Origin: Zizania palustris
Lineage: Eukaryota > Streptophyta > Magnoliopsida > Poales > Poaceae
Length of the DNA stretch: 64,000 bases
Assembly (NCBI GenBank): GCA_019279435.1
Contig: JAAALK010000084.1
Span: 12,294,916 to 12,358,915 of the forward strand
Reading direction: 5' to 3'
The translations under genes and the position numbers were made by a program. The notes under the pieces were generated by a model, which saw only the letters and a list, made by a program, of their open reading frames with translations, did no database searches and was not told the DNA's origin. Positions 10,039-20,715 of the stretch are shown in pieces. How positions within the stretch are numbered: position 1 is the first letter of the stretch; every line of letters begins with the position of its first letter.

Positions 10039-12510
10039 ATGACGAGTATGTCTACATCAGCCACCGGTACATCTACAATGACTACTACGTCTACACTACC
10101 GATGGACACCATAGGAGGCACGGATATCGACAACCGCAACATCTTAACACCTACTCTTGAAGATATTCCCGCAGAAGACCGAGCAGAGATCGAGGCAAAG
10201 TTGAAGGCACTCCAAGACATGATGCTTGGAGGCTACGTCAAGACACGCGCAGGCTTCATCAAGCGCGACGTCATCGCCCCCGACCTTGCTCGGATCGAGG
10301 TAACACCCGTATTGCCTCGTTTATCCTCTTTAGAGATTGAGTAAAAAATAGCCGCATCAGTAGATCAAGCCATTAGCGCTTCGCTAGCCAACCGTTTAGA
10401 TTCAGCAGTTAGCTCCCAAGTCGAGGCGACTCTTAGAAGGTTCGGCTTTACTAAGGCTGTACCCCCAGTCCCTATTGCTAGTGTACCTCCGGTGAATCAT
10501 GTGTACAGTAGAACTGATGGTAACACTGGCACGACCATTACGTCTCCGGCCTCAACACTTATGGCTGAGACTAATCATTGTGCTTACGCCAAATTAGCAC
10601 TGCGTACCACGCACCACCACCACTTGCGTGGTACCAGCCCTGCCCGTGCCACATGCATAGGCACCTAGGCTCGAGCATGTCATACAACTAGCGTGTAGGG
10701 AAGAGGCCTATGGCCGACACGCCGACATCCTGCCACGTGTCGCGCCCCCGCTCGAGAAACGTGCACAGGCAGCAGGCCAAGATGACCTAGAGGAGCGGAT
10801 CCATGCACTACTCAAGGAGTGTGCCAGCTTTGTGCCTAAGGGTCGGGTTAGGGTTTACCGTAAGCCATATCCCGACCATCTCGATACAATACCCTACCCC
10901 CGCGGCTATAGAATCCCTAAATTCCCTAAGTTCGACGGCGAGGGTAGCAAAACCACACTAGAGCACGTTAGTTAATTTTTAGTACAGTGTGGAGAAGCTA
11001 GCGGGATAGACGCTCTAAGAATTAGACTATTTTCTCTCTCGCTATCTGGCACCGCTTTCACTTGGTTTTCGGTGCTCCCGCCGAACTCCATTCAGACGTG
11101 GGATGATTTAGAATGAAAATTCCATGATTACTTTTACACAGGCGAGACAGAACTTAGGCTTTCACACTTGACATCGGTTAGGCAGAAATCTAGCGAGGAC
11201 GCCTCTAAGTACATCAAGCGTTTTAGGGATACTAGAAACCGATGTTTCAGCCTTAACATTTCAGAAAGGGACTTGTCGGAACTAGCTTTTAATGGGTTGC
11301 GTTCCAAGATTAAAGAAAAATTAGATAACCAGAACTTTTTAGAAGATAGCCAAGTATTACAGCAGGCTCTGGTCCAGGAAGGCCAAACCAAAGATAAAAT
11401 GTTTATCAAAACATTTAACAAACCTAGGGCTGAAATCCACATCATGGAACGCTCCGACGAGGAGGAATCAGAAGAGGAGGATTCGGCCGACATGTACGCG
11501 GCTGAATGGGTTTGGAACGCTAAGAGCAAACCTATTACTTGCTCCGAATTACGGCCGTCTCCCATGAAGAGTCGGCCTAGTGAGGTCAAGTACTCATTTG
11601 ATATAACTAAGTGTGATAAAATATTTGATTTTCTCCTAAATAACCATCTTCTCAGGTTGCCTAAAGGTCAAGTCATTCCGTCTGCCGATGAGTTGAAGAA
11701 ACATCCATACTGTAAGTGGCATGACTCGCATTCACATAATACTATTTATTGCAATGTTTTTCGACGGTAGGTTCAATCGGCCATAGAAGAAGGACGATTG
11801 AAAATAGACCACAATCCAAAGATGAAGCTGAACAAAGATCCTTTCCCCGTCAACGCCGTCGACCTCGACGAGAAGAAGGTATTGATTCGGCCAGAACGGG
11901 CCGAGTCGACTAAAGGGAAGAATGTAATTGTTGAAGAGCCCCACACACGCACACTCATACCCAAGAACCCTGAGGTGGGAGTGCGGAAACATAACATTAA
12001 CGTCCCTTCGGCTAAGGCTCACAAGAGGCCGAAGGTAACATACAAGATGTTGTTGAACAAGCATCAAACAAAAGCCAAGGAAGTAGGTCCCCGCGCTAAA
12101 AAGCTAAGTCAGCTGAAGGGCCCAAGGCATTCGGAGGGTGGCTTCGGACCACAGTGGTCGAGCCCTCCTCATGATGACTTCGGGCCACAGTGGCCTGACA
12201 CTCTGTACGATGGCTTCGGACCTCAATGGCCGAACCCCCCGCATAGTAGCTTCGGACCCTAGTGGCCAAACCCCATGCGGGGGGCCACTTTGGCCCCCAA
12301 TGGCTGAACCCCGCACCACTCTAGATGAACCCTCTGATAGTAGGCTTCATCCTGCACTGGCCGAACGTACCTCCAGCCTGGCAGGACCCCTCACTGATAT
12401 GGTCCGAGACACCGTCGACTCTGTCGAACTCCCCTCTGGGTAACAGGTTCGGCTCACAGTGGGCGAGCCCACTGGAGCCACCGATGCCTCCACCGATGCC
12501 TCTGGCTTAG
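10039..12510 (+). pseudogene. Element A gag polyprotein, broken
   Basis: The start is taken at the ATG at 10039 (MTSMSTS...), equivalent to the start in element B. The N-terminal region has a Thr/Ser-rich leader, then LEDIPAEDRAEIEAKLKALQ and RLDSAVSSQVE. The retrotransposon gag domain (about 10850-11420) shows PKFDGEG, TTLEHVS, LSGTAFTWF, FHDYFYTGETELRLSHLT and RRFRDTRNRCF-like (KRFRDTRNRCF). A CPYC-like knuckle (HPYCKWHDSHSHNTIYCNVF) is at about 11700-11760. A basic segment and 12-residue FGPQWPNPP repeats follow. Stops occur at 10342, near 10974 and at 11768. The protein would form the virus-like particle. Confidence 0.75.
12137..12286 (+). repeat. 36 bp tandem repeat encoding FGPQWP-type 12-mers
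   Basis: TTCGGACC/TTCGGGCC starts recur at 12143, 12179, 12215 and 12251, exactly 36 bp apart. They encode FGPQWSSPPHDD, FGPQWPDTLYDG and FGPQWPNPPHSS, and a fourth unit begins FGP before a stop. The array lies between the gag knuckle and the protease position. Element B has a homologous array. Confidence 0.85.
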
Positions 12511-12539
12511 ACTAGTCGAGAAGTGGGGGAGATCGAATT

Positions 12540-13887
12540 AGTCTCCATCATAGGTGAGGCCGAAGGGTCGGAGCTGGACGCTGCCCTTGAACGGGCAGCG
12601 TCCAAGGGAGGAAGCACTTGCAAAAGTTAGTTTCATCCTAAGTATATATAACATACTCACCTCGCTTTTGTTTTCCTTTTTTCAGCACATTGTTTTAGCT
12701 CGTGCAGTTGCTGTTTCCAATGAGCGCGCGAATGCAATCGGCTCAAAGAGAAGGTGATAGTTCTCCAAGAGAGCCTTGCTGACTCTGAGAGTCGGGCCTC
12801 GTGCTTGGAGGAGATAGTTCACGCAGTGTGGTGCACAAAGGTGAAGCTGGAAGCTGCAAAGGGAGAGCTTGTGTCTGAGTGGGTTGTGCTTCGAACCAAA
12901 GTCGAAAGGCTTCGAGAGGAGCAGGCAGCCTCCGGAGCTGAAGTGGTAAGTCTTCGGGAAGAGCGGCAATGTTTGGATGATGATGTTAGGCTGTTGCTTG
13001 GGAAGAAGACCATCCTCATGATGAAGATGACCAAGCTCACCACTTTGATCTGTGACATGTGGCACTCGACTAAGGCCTTGGTTGCGGAGAGGACAAAGTG
13101 TGACAACATAGCCTCCGAGAACATGGATGTCCTTCGGGGCATCTTGGAATACTTCGGGATGGCTTGCCCCTCTTCGTCATCGGCCAACGATACTTTGACT
13201 CAGAAGTTGAAGATGATCCAAGCAGCAGGGAAGACGATGAAGACTTCAGGTACTCGATACGGAGAGATCTCCGAACAAGTAGTCGCTCTTGGAGTACTTC
13301 GCCACTTTGAAGACATTGGTATTTCTGTTTCGCCGGACCCTAGAGTAGCTCCTACCAGTTTTGCCAGCGACCGGCTATTGAACCCTTCACACAATGTTGT
13401 CACAGCTTTGGAGGCTTTTCAATCTTCTTGGAAAGCTGAATGCTGGATGGCGGTGAAGATGTGGATCGATGAAGGCCACCGTCAAAAGCAAGCGCGGATG
13501 CTACCTTCGACTAGCATGCCTCCTCCGGACCCGAAGGTCTAACTCTCCTTATGGTTCCATTATGTAAAAAACTTGTATTTATGTCTTTCTTTTCAATGAA
13601 AACAACTTATTTGGAAATGTTTTTAGGATTTCCCGCATTTTTTGGATGATGAACTTGAAGTGTTAGAAGTTAATGAAGGGCTCCGTCAACAGTGGGCTAC
13701 CTTCGAAGCCTTAAGGCCTCACAGGCGTCCTCGATTTTCTGTTCCTCGAGGGAGACATGGAGAGGTTATACCCAAAATTTTTAAACAAGTATTAGCTTAT
13801 CTTAAGGAGGAAAAGGGGGAAAAAGGGAAAATTGTAAATTTAGCATCTTCATCTTCGGAGGACGTCAACTGGTCCAAAGAGGAGTGA
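12540..13887 (+). pseudogene. Antisense extra ORF of Tat element D (coiled-coil, gypsy-type transposon protein)
   Basis: The main frame runs 12754-13542 (262 codons) and is rich in Leu, Glu, Arg and Lys. Heptad-like stretches (LADSESRASCLEE, TKVERLREEQAASGAEV) form a predicted coiled coil. A more conserved C-terminal part follows (YGEISEQVVALGVLRHFEDI, then ALEAFQSSW). Upstream, REEALAK is followed by a plausible 60 bp intron (12626-12685, GTTAGT...TTTTTCAG) and HIVLARAVAVSNE. A frameshift near 12735 separates this from the coiled coil. A further piece lies at 13630-13887, after TTTTTAG. It resembles the proteins encoded opposite pol in Grande-type elements. Their function is not established. 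Confidence 0.6.
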
Positions 13888-14439
13888 TTTGGCAAAGATC
13901 AAGCGAAGACCAGCCCCAAACGACTTCGGACCTGGGCCGAGCTCCATCAAGAACAAAAAGACTTTAGGGTTTTGAAGAAAGGGAAGTGGATTAAACGTAA
14001 AGTTCTTAAGACTCCGGGCTTAGGAACAAGTCGCCCTCGCAGTCAGGCTTACTCTGAATCTAGTCTTAGGGATCGAAGGGGTATTCGTTTTCTTCTTGGC
14101 TTAGACATTGATTTTTCATAATGTAATATAATTGATTGAGTAATATAAACTGAAATGCTTTGAAATTGTGCCTTTACCTCCTAGCCCCTCTTTGAGGGTG
14201 AACGCCTTCGATTATCAAGCGAAGACGGTCACACACAATGATTGTCATGCTTGCTAAGTGCACAATTTTAATAAGGTTTTTGATTTTGGAGGCTCGGAGC
14301 CCCTTATTGTATTGAATAAGAATTTGGAACCAGTGTTTTGAAATCCGAGTAGATGGTCCTTATGGACCTCATATGGCTCTTCAAACCTATAGGTCCAGAG
14401 TCCATAAATGGTAGCTTAGTACTCTTTTTCAGATGTATT

Positions 14440-14760
14440 GGAATCTGATTATTTTGGTCGCTTTGGACTCTTTTACGGATGCTTTCAAGCCAATGGCTCA
14501 GAATCCATGTATTTTGGTCGCCTTCGACTCTTTTTACGGATGCTTTCAAGCCGATGGCTCGGAATCCATTTTTCATGGTCACCTCCAACTCTTTTCTGGA
14601 TGCTTTCAAGCCGATGGCTTGGAATCCATGTATTTTGGTCGCCTTTGACTCTTTTTACAGATGCTTTCAAGCCGACGGCTCGAAATCTTTTTTTCATGGT
14701 ACTTTCCCACCTTGACAGATGCTTCGAGACGGTGGCTCGAAGTCCATTGATTGGGTTCGA
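14440..14760. repeat. 60 bp minisatellite array in the Tat 3' UTR
   Basis: About five units of 60-61 bp contain GGATGCTTTCAAGCCGATGG, GAATCCAT and TTTTGGTCGCCTT. The TTTTGGTCG anchors are at about 14452, 14512 and 14632, alternating with a TTTCATGGTC variant at 14571 and 14693. Open frames on either strand here reflect the repeat and are not genes. The array sits between the end of pol (14903, minus) and the antisense ORF. Confidence 0.85.
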
Positions 14761-14902
14761 ATGAATAATACTTACCTCTGCAATCAGCTTCATTCCCCTA
14801 GTGCGTCAACTAGGGGTAGGAATCATCTTGAGAAGCATGCATTATTCGAACCATAAGCTTTATTCATTTAGAAAGGTGTTTACAATCTGTTACAAGGAGC
14901 CC

Positions 14903-16850
14903 CTAAGCGAAATAACATTTAAGGTGCTCCGCATGCCATGCATGTTTTAATTCCTCACCTTCTAAATTAGCTAATTTAAAAGATCCAGGGCGTCCTAAAT
15001 ACAATATGATATATGGGCCTTCCCATTTATTTCCTAATTTTCCTAGAGCAATTATGCTTCACAATACTAAATGGCCCAGCTTAAGTTCATTAAGATTTAT
15101 TTTCGGGTCATACCGAGTCTTCGTCTGATGTTGGTACTTCATTAGATTGCGAACAGCTCGAAGCCTTGTTTCTTCAGTCAAGTCCAACGAAGTCTGTCTT
15201 TCATTGTCAAGCTCTGGTTCGATGGTGCGGAGGGAACCTCCTTTAAGCTCTGTCGGTGTCATGGCTTCATCTCCGAATAATAACCGGAAAGGGGTAAACC
15301 CTATAGACCTTGCCTGAGTGGTCCGGATGGACCACAAAATCTTCGGAAGTTCCTTAGTCCACAACCCCTTAGCCAATCATACTATCGTTAGATTTAATCC
15401 TGACAAGATATTACCATTGGCTCTCTCGACGGCTCCATTGGATTGGGGATGATGGACAGCTGCAAAGCACATTTGGATACCAAGACCTTCACAGAATTCT
15501 CTGAAAGGTTCGGCATCGAACTGAGTTCCATTGTCAATTATAAGCTACCTAGGTACTCCGAATTTGCAAATAATATTTTGCTAGAAATTTTTTTGTACAT
15601 TCTTGGAAGTGATAGCGGTCAGAGGTTCATCTTTGACCCACTTAGAAAAATATTCAATTGCTACCACTGCAAATTTCAGGCTGCCTTTTGCCATTAGGAA
15701 GGGGCCAATGAGATCCATTCCCCACCGGGCCATTGGCCATACTAGAGTTATAACTTGAAGAGATGTTGGCGGACGATGACTCCGTCTTCCCATCCATTGA
15801 CAACCCTAGCAAGTGCGGACTAAATACTCTGCATCAGCTACTATAGTAGGCCGATAGAGCCCCTGGCGAATTGTTTTGCCTGCTAAACCTCGAGGGGCTA
15901 GATGACTACCACATAGGCCTTCATGAATTTCCCGAAGTATGTCTTGGACTTCAGATTGGGAGATACATTAGAGTAGGGGAGAACAGACTCTGACCTTGTA
16001 TAAAATATCGTTGATAATATGATAGTTCCGGACCCTCAACTGTAATCTTGATAGCTTTGGGCCTTTGGGCAAATTAGCTTCATCTTGCAATAAATCCATA
16101 ATTGGGCTCTACCAATCACTGCTCGGTATGCAAAGTACCACAGTAGGAGGGAGTTGTGGCACCGAAGGGGATGCAAGTTCTTCATAAAAAGCCCCTTTCG
16201 GGGTGTCTAGGGCTCCGACTGCAGCTTTGGCCAAGATGTCTGCTTACAAGTTATTCGCTCGTGGGATGCTCCAGATAGAAATCCCTTTAAATACTGCTTC
16301 GGTCTTGTGGATTTCTTTCAAATATTTAGCAAGTTGAGGATGTCGAACTTGAAAGCTTTTATCAACGTGCCCTGTGACAATCTAAGAGTTTGTTTTAATG
16401 ACAACTCTTGCAGCGCCAAGTGCGCGCGCTTTGTGAAGCCCAAGTAGAATCCCTTCGTACTCTATAATATTATTGGTGGACTTATAGTTGAGCCTTGTGG
16501 AGTACATTGTTTTTTTCCCTGAAGGCAAAATTATGACCGCTCCAGCGCCTCCTCCAGATGATTGAAAAGCTCCATCAGAGTATATGGTCCATACACCTTC
16601 ATTTGATTCTTCTAGAGCCCATACTGCAGACGGAGTCCACTCTACTACAAAATCAGCCACCACCTGCGATTTGATGGCTGTTCTTGCTGCGAAGGAAATA
16701 CCAATGGGGCTAGCTCGACAGCCCATTTCCCAATTATCCCCGTGGAATCTTTGCTTCGGGGCATATCTCCAAGAGGGTAAGAAGTTGGAACAATTACATT
16801 ATGCGCTAATGTCCCTGTTTAGTGTAAAAGGCTTTATGCTATTCCAGCAT
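14903..16850 (-). pseudogene. Element D pol: RNase H and integrase
   Basis: The order below is by minus-strand reading. RNase H (16382-16800) shows DSTGIIGKWA, AIKSQVVADFVVEW, YSDGA (the first catalytic Asp) and NNIIEYEGILLGL. Integrase zinc-binding sequence (about 15790-15960) shows LREIHEGLCGSH and CQGCQWMGR. The core (15581-15793) has WGMDLIGPF and YFSKWV, and the C-terminal part (15059-15376) has TPFRLLFGDEAMTP. The tail GNKWEGPYI...GRPGSFKLAN ends with a stop at 14903-14905. Stops and frameshifts separate the blocks. Integrase would insert the element's cDNA into chromosomes. Confidence 0.8.
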
Positions 16851-18705
16851 GAAAACTTGTAAATTTCCTTCTGTTTTCCATGAAAAAGCTTGATGATCTT
16901 GTATGGCGTTTTCTGTGAGAATTCATTGAGGATTATGTACTGTTTGTGTTGATCATGATGGATTCTTGAATTTAGTTCGCTGTCTTGAGAATACCATGTT
17001 TAGGCTTTGTGTTGAATGCTTTCAGTACATCTGATCCATGAGGTTAGTTCTGTTTCTAAATGATTGTGTGATTTGTGTATGTGAAGAATGGCTAAAAGAT
17101 TGATCTGAAATCTTGATTAGTTTTATCTTCAAACTGTAGCTATTACTTTACATATGTGAACATATTGAGTTTTGTTCTGATACACAGAGTGCTGCTCAGA
17201 TTACTGTGTTTAATTATTTGTTGAATTGTTTCAGTTGTTTGCAGTGATTCCTAGAGTTGTTTACTTGAAAATTTCTGCATCTTCTGAGTGTAATAGGAAT
17301 CTCTAGCCGATCCTTCTAACTCCATGTGTATTTGTTCTGTTCAGCTTCCCTTTATCTAAAATCTCTGTTTTCAATCTTGTACCTAAGTGTATAATCAGTT
17401 TAGCTCTAAATTTTATCCTTGATTCAGTTGATTCTGACTATGAATTGCAGGAGATGAGTTTGTTTTAGCTATTTGCTTCTTTGGTTAAAAGGTGTTCTAA
17501 ATTAATACAGTCTGAATCAGTTTTGATTTGTTCTCTCACTATTCACCAACCAAAACTGGTTCAGTTTTTCAATACTGCATGAGTTCTGAAATGTTTCTGG
17601 AAATGCTGAAATTCTTTGAATGAAACATCACTTGTTGCTTTTCAGTCTGAATTATTTTTACTCAGAAGCTAGACTATTCATGATCTGAACTGTGACAAAT
17701 TTGTTTTTAAAGTCTAGTCTCAGTTTCTGTTCTGAGTATACATTTTATTTGGAAGTGTTAGTTCTGTAGTATGTTTGAAATGTTGATTTCTATCCTGACT
17801 CTAAAATATATTCCATCTCTAAAAGTGTTTCAGGTTGAACTACTTCAAGTTTTCAGTGGCTATTTACTGAATTGATTCAAAGGATAGTCAGTTCAGTTTG
17901 GACAGATTCAATTGTTCAAGTTTTTGATTTAGAAGTTTAAATTCTATTCTTAATGTTTCAATACTGAATCATGCTCTTTGTGGATTCCTGAAATAGTTTC
18001 ATAACTGAATTGTGTTTGCAATATCTATTCAGATTGAATGCTCTATATTGTTCTGATTCAGAATAGTGTCAACTTCATTGCTTCTTGGTGGTTGCCTACT
18101 GTTTTCAGCACATAAACTCATCTAGTGTAAGTACTGAAACTTGTGTGCCTAAATCATATTGGTTCTGAATGTGAAGTATACAGTCTTGTTCAAAATCTGT
18201 ATCAAAATCTGAATACTGAAATTTGTTGAATTACTCTATTACTATTCATCATCTGACAATTTCTAGAAGTTCAAGTTCTGGATCTTTGTGTGTTGAATTG
18301 AAATTAATCTGAAATTAAAACTTGCAAACTGAACCAAAATATGACTAATGAACTTTGTTGAAAGTCACTTTTACTATTCATCGTCCGATAAATTTCAGAT
18401 GTACTGGGATTTCATTTGAGAATGAATTGAAACAAGCTGATTCACTATTCCAAACTTGAATTAATCTCTTGTGTGAGTGTTTTGATGTTTGTTGATTAAA
18501 AATCTTAAAACAAAGCTGATTGGTGGTTGTCTATCTTGTCGAGTTCAATTTTTGTATTGATTGGATTAAAACTTGAAACGGTGTTTTTAGAGGTGCGTTG
18601 GGTGACTTGATTAGGCCATCACATTCACGAGAAAGTGTCGAGGCACCTATTCACCCCCCTCTAGTCGCCAATTCACCCCCCTCTAGTCGCCATTCTGATC
18701 CCACA
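16850..18705 (+). repeat. Sirevirus-like (Ty1/copia) LTR, solo or truncated
   Basis: AT-rich, non-coding sequence about 1.85 kb long. Its 3' end (GAGGTGCGTTGGGTG, TAGGCCAT, CACCTATTCACCC, TCTAGTCGCC, then GATCCCACA) matches the end of the element C LTRs at 53040-53118. No primer-binding site follows, so the internal region is absent. The left edge is not defined: gypsy RNase H homology fades at about 16.80-16.85 kb. A 22 bp block (TTCACCCCCCTCTAGTCGCC) is duplicated in tandem at about 18649-18692. The bases after the end are ATATG; no matching left duplication was found. Confidence 0.6.
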
Positions 18706-19282
18706 ATATGAGTAAAGGTCCCTTCAATATGGATTTATCATTTACCATTACTTTAATTGGTATTGTGATTGGGACCAAAGCAAATCAAACATTTTCCTCG
18801 TGACGGGATTGCTTTGCAAGAGATCCCCAATGAAACCATCAACTCACCACATTAGCACTTTCAATTATGTTTACTTTATCCTAGTACTAGTCTACCCCTC
18901 CATCGGTCAAATTCTTCCCCTTTGCCAAAACAAATTTCACCTCTCAACCTAGGGTTGAACCTCACCCTCTCTCTATGAAGCCATACGATTTCCCAAGCTA
19001 CACAAGCTCGTTCCTAGCCACTAAGGCTAGCCGTACACCACGAAGGAGTACTCTGGTAACGTTTCCCAACCCACAACTCAATTCATTGCTCAAAACCAAA
19101 GTCAAAGACTACGCATGGGAAACTATCATGGAACTTGCCCATGACCGTGGGCACAACTATTTGAACAGTTTATACTTCTGCAGAAGGTGTACACTTTACC
19201 CTTACGACACAAACTTACTCCTACTACACACGAAGTAGAGGGGGTTCACGACAAGGCCTTTCCAAAGCTGATCTAGGATAAC
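18706..19282. other. Unassigned segment, continuous with 33065 onward
   Basis: This is flanking DNA into which element B inserted. It contains an 87-codon open frame (18975-19238, plus strand: MKPYDFPS..., LAHDRGHNYLN, CRRCTLYPYD) that I do not recognise. The frame can be followed across the element B site only with stops. No splice sites or transposon motifs stand out. It could be an old retroelement or a host fragment. Confidence 0.3.
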
Positions 19283-19677
19283 CTATTTGTTGATAGCAAA
19301 AAATGACATTAATGGTCAAAATTGTCAAAATATCAATTTTGGTAATTTTGGGCTGAAAATATGCAATACCTGGTATAGGCCGAAGCCCTGAAGTACCGGA
19401 GGCCCATCAGCATGGCGCCTCGGTGGCCTTTCAGTGGCCTAATCCGTAAGATGGCTTTGGCCCGAAGGGCCCTGCGGAGGCCTGCTCCACAAATAGGCTT
19501 GGGCCTGGTGGGTTGGCTATGGCGAGGCCTGCGAAGACCCACTCCGGCCAGTAGAGTGCGAATCAAACTAGATGAGCCCGGCTGTGTTTTATCTCTTATC
19601 TAGTATTTAACTATTTTTGGCCAAACTCTTAGCAGATTAGAGATAGAGTTGTAGCCAGGTGCGTCAAGTCTAGCCCC

Positions 19678-19685
19678 TATAAATA
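19678..19685 (+). promoter_or_regulatory. TATA box of element B 5' LTR
   Basis: TATAAATA lies within CCCCTATAAATATAGGGG, a short near-palindrome conserved with the 3' LTR copy at 28677-28684 and similar in element A. It is the likely RNA polymerase II promoter for the genomic transcript. Confidence 0.75.
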
Positions 19686-19846
19686 TAGGGGTGAGGTCGG
19701 TTCATAGGACCCCCAACACAGATCAATCACAAAGCCCTAGCTTTGAACCGTACCTTTACTTTCATCTACTTTCCGCATTAGTTCAGTATACCTTCGTGGG
19801 TTTGCGCTGGAAGCCCTCCGTCGGCCATGCCGTAATTATGGTAAGC

Positions 19847-19954
19847 CTTGTTTATTCGCGTGTGAATCACCCGTTAATCTACGTAACAGATTGCTATCAC
19901 CTTGTTGGCTCACTTGTGAACCATCCGTTAATCTACGTAACAGATTGCTACCCT
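19847..19954 (+). repeat. 54 bp tandem repeat, two copies, in element B LTR
   Basis: Units start at 19847 and 19901 with CCTTGTT/CTTGTTGGC and share GTTAATCTACGTAACAGATT. The same pair is at 28847-28954 in the 3' LTR. Element A has three copies of the homologous unit. Confidence 0.8.
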
Positions 19955-20683
19955 TCGTTCTATCTGTTTCCTACGGCTACACTTGGTAATTCAGTATCTA
20001 GGCTGAATTAGGTGCTTGATCTTCTTTTTGCTGCAGGATTCACGTTTGAAGCCCCCTTCGCCAAAGGTTTTCGGAGCTAGGAAGCTAGTTTCGGATGCTA
20101 TCGGAGTACCCTTCGGTAGGTCTTCGCTCCGTCCGTCCATGCCAGATTCATCGCGTTGTTGTCAGGTCTGGTCAAGTCCTACGCATCGGAGCCACTCCGC
20201 ATCGGACTTCGTCGCACCGGAACGCTCCGCACCGGACTTCAGTCGTGCCAGAACGCTCCGTAGTGGATCTCGTTACACCAGAGGCTTCGCACCGAACCCT
20301 GTCGTTCGGAGACAATTTCGCGCCGCGATCTATTTGGAGCTTGTCTTTGGCAAGATCGATCTGAACGCCGAAAGTAACCTTTGGCGCATACTCCGCACTA
20401 GACGCCGAAGGCCCCCTTCGGTGACCCTTCGCATGGTACACTCCGAATCAATCAGGCTCCATTCGGCTGATTGGGTTATTTTATCTATATATTTGGGCTA
20501 ATTGGATTATTTCTTTGTAATCTGATTACCTGGCGACTCCACCCTCCTAGACACTGTTAAGGGTAGTCAGAACGCGGCGTCAGCGTTGTGTTACGCTTAG
20601 GCTTGTCCCTAAGTATCCGCACAGTTTTTGGATCATCGAACCGGCCCAAGTGCGGGGGTACGTTTTCGTGTCAACACACTTTT

Positions 20684-20700
20684 TGGCGACTCTAGTCGGG
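20684..20700 (+). promoter_or_regulatory. Primer-binding site of element B
   Basis: TGGCGACTCTAGTCGGG begins 7 bp after the LTR end, at the same spacing as in element A. It has drifted from the more GCTGGGG-like form in A. Confidence 0.6.
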
Positions 20701-20715
20701 AAACACTACGCCAAC

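Larger units (their letters stand above)
8763..12510 (+). mobile_element. Tat-lineage Ty3/gypsy element A, 5' LTR plus gag, truncated
   Basis: The sequence runs 5' LTR, primer-binding site and gag. Sequence and order match the complete element B at 19288-33059, including the N-terminal gag, the retrotransposon gag domain and the FGPQWP repeats. It breaks off at about 12510, where a minus-strand Tat element (D) begins. No 3' LTR of A is present, so a target duplication cannot be confirmed; the five bases left of the LTR are GGTAT. It was inserted into the protease of gypsy element H. Confidence 0.8.
12510..16850 (-). mobile_element. Tat-lineage gypsy element D, 3' half, minus strand
   Basis: On the minus strand the order is RNase H, integrase, a 3' untranslated region with a tandem array, and an extra ORF lying antisense (plus strand). 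This is the Grande/RIRE2-like Tat arrangement. Both ends are truncated. Reverse transcriptase and upstream sequence are replaced at about 16.85 kb by a Sirevirus-like LTR. The 3' LTR is missing at about 12.51 kb, where element A gag begins. Confidence 0.7.
19288..20676 (+). repeat. 5' LTR of element B
   Basis: The 1,389 bp LTR has TGTTGA...TCAACA ends. It carries a promoter TATA box at 19678-19685 and two copies of a 54 bp repeat at 19847-19954 (ATCTACGTAACAGATTGCTA). Its 3' portion is full of TTCG/CTCCG-type short motifs. Confidence 0.92.

Noticed and set aside
14304..14793. Overlapping open frames with repeated peptide blocks on both strands
   Set aside because: They are translations of the 60 bp tandem repeat, whose length is close to a multiple of three. 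No start context or domain.
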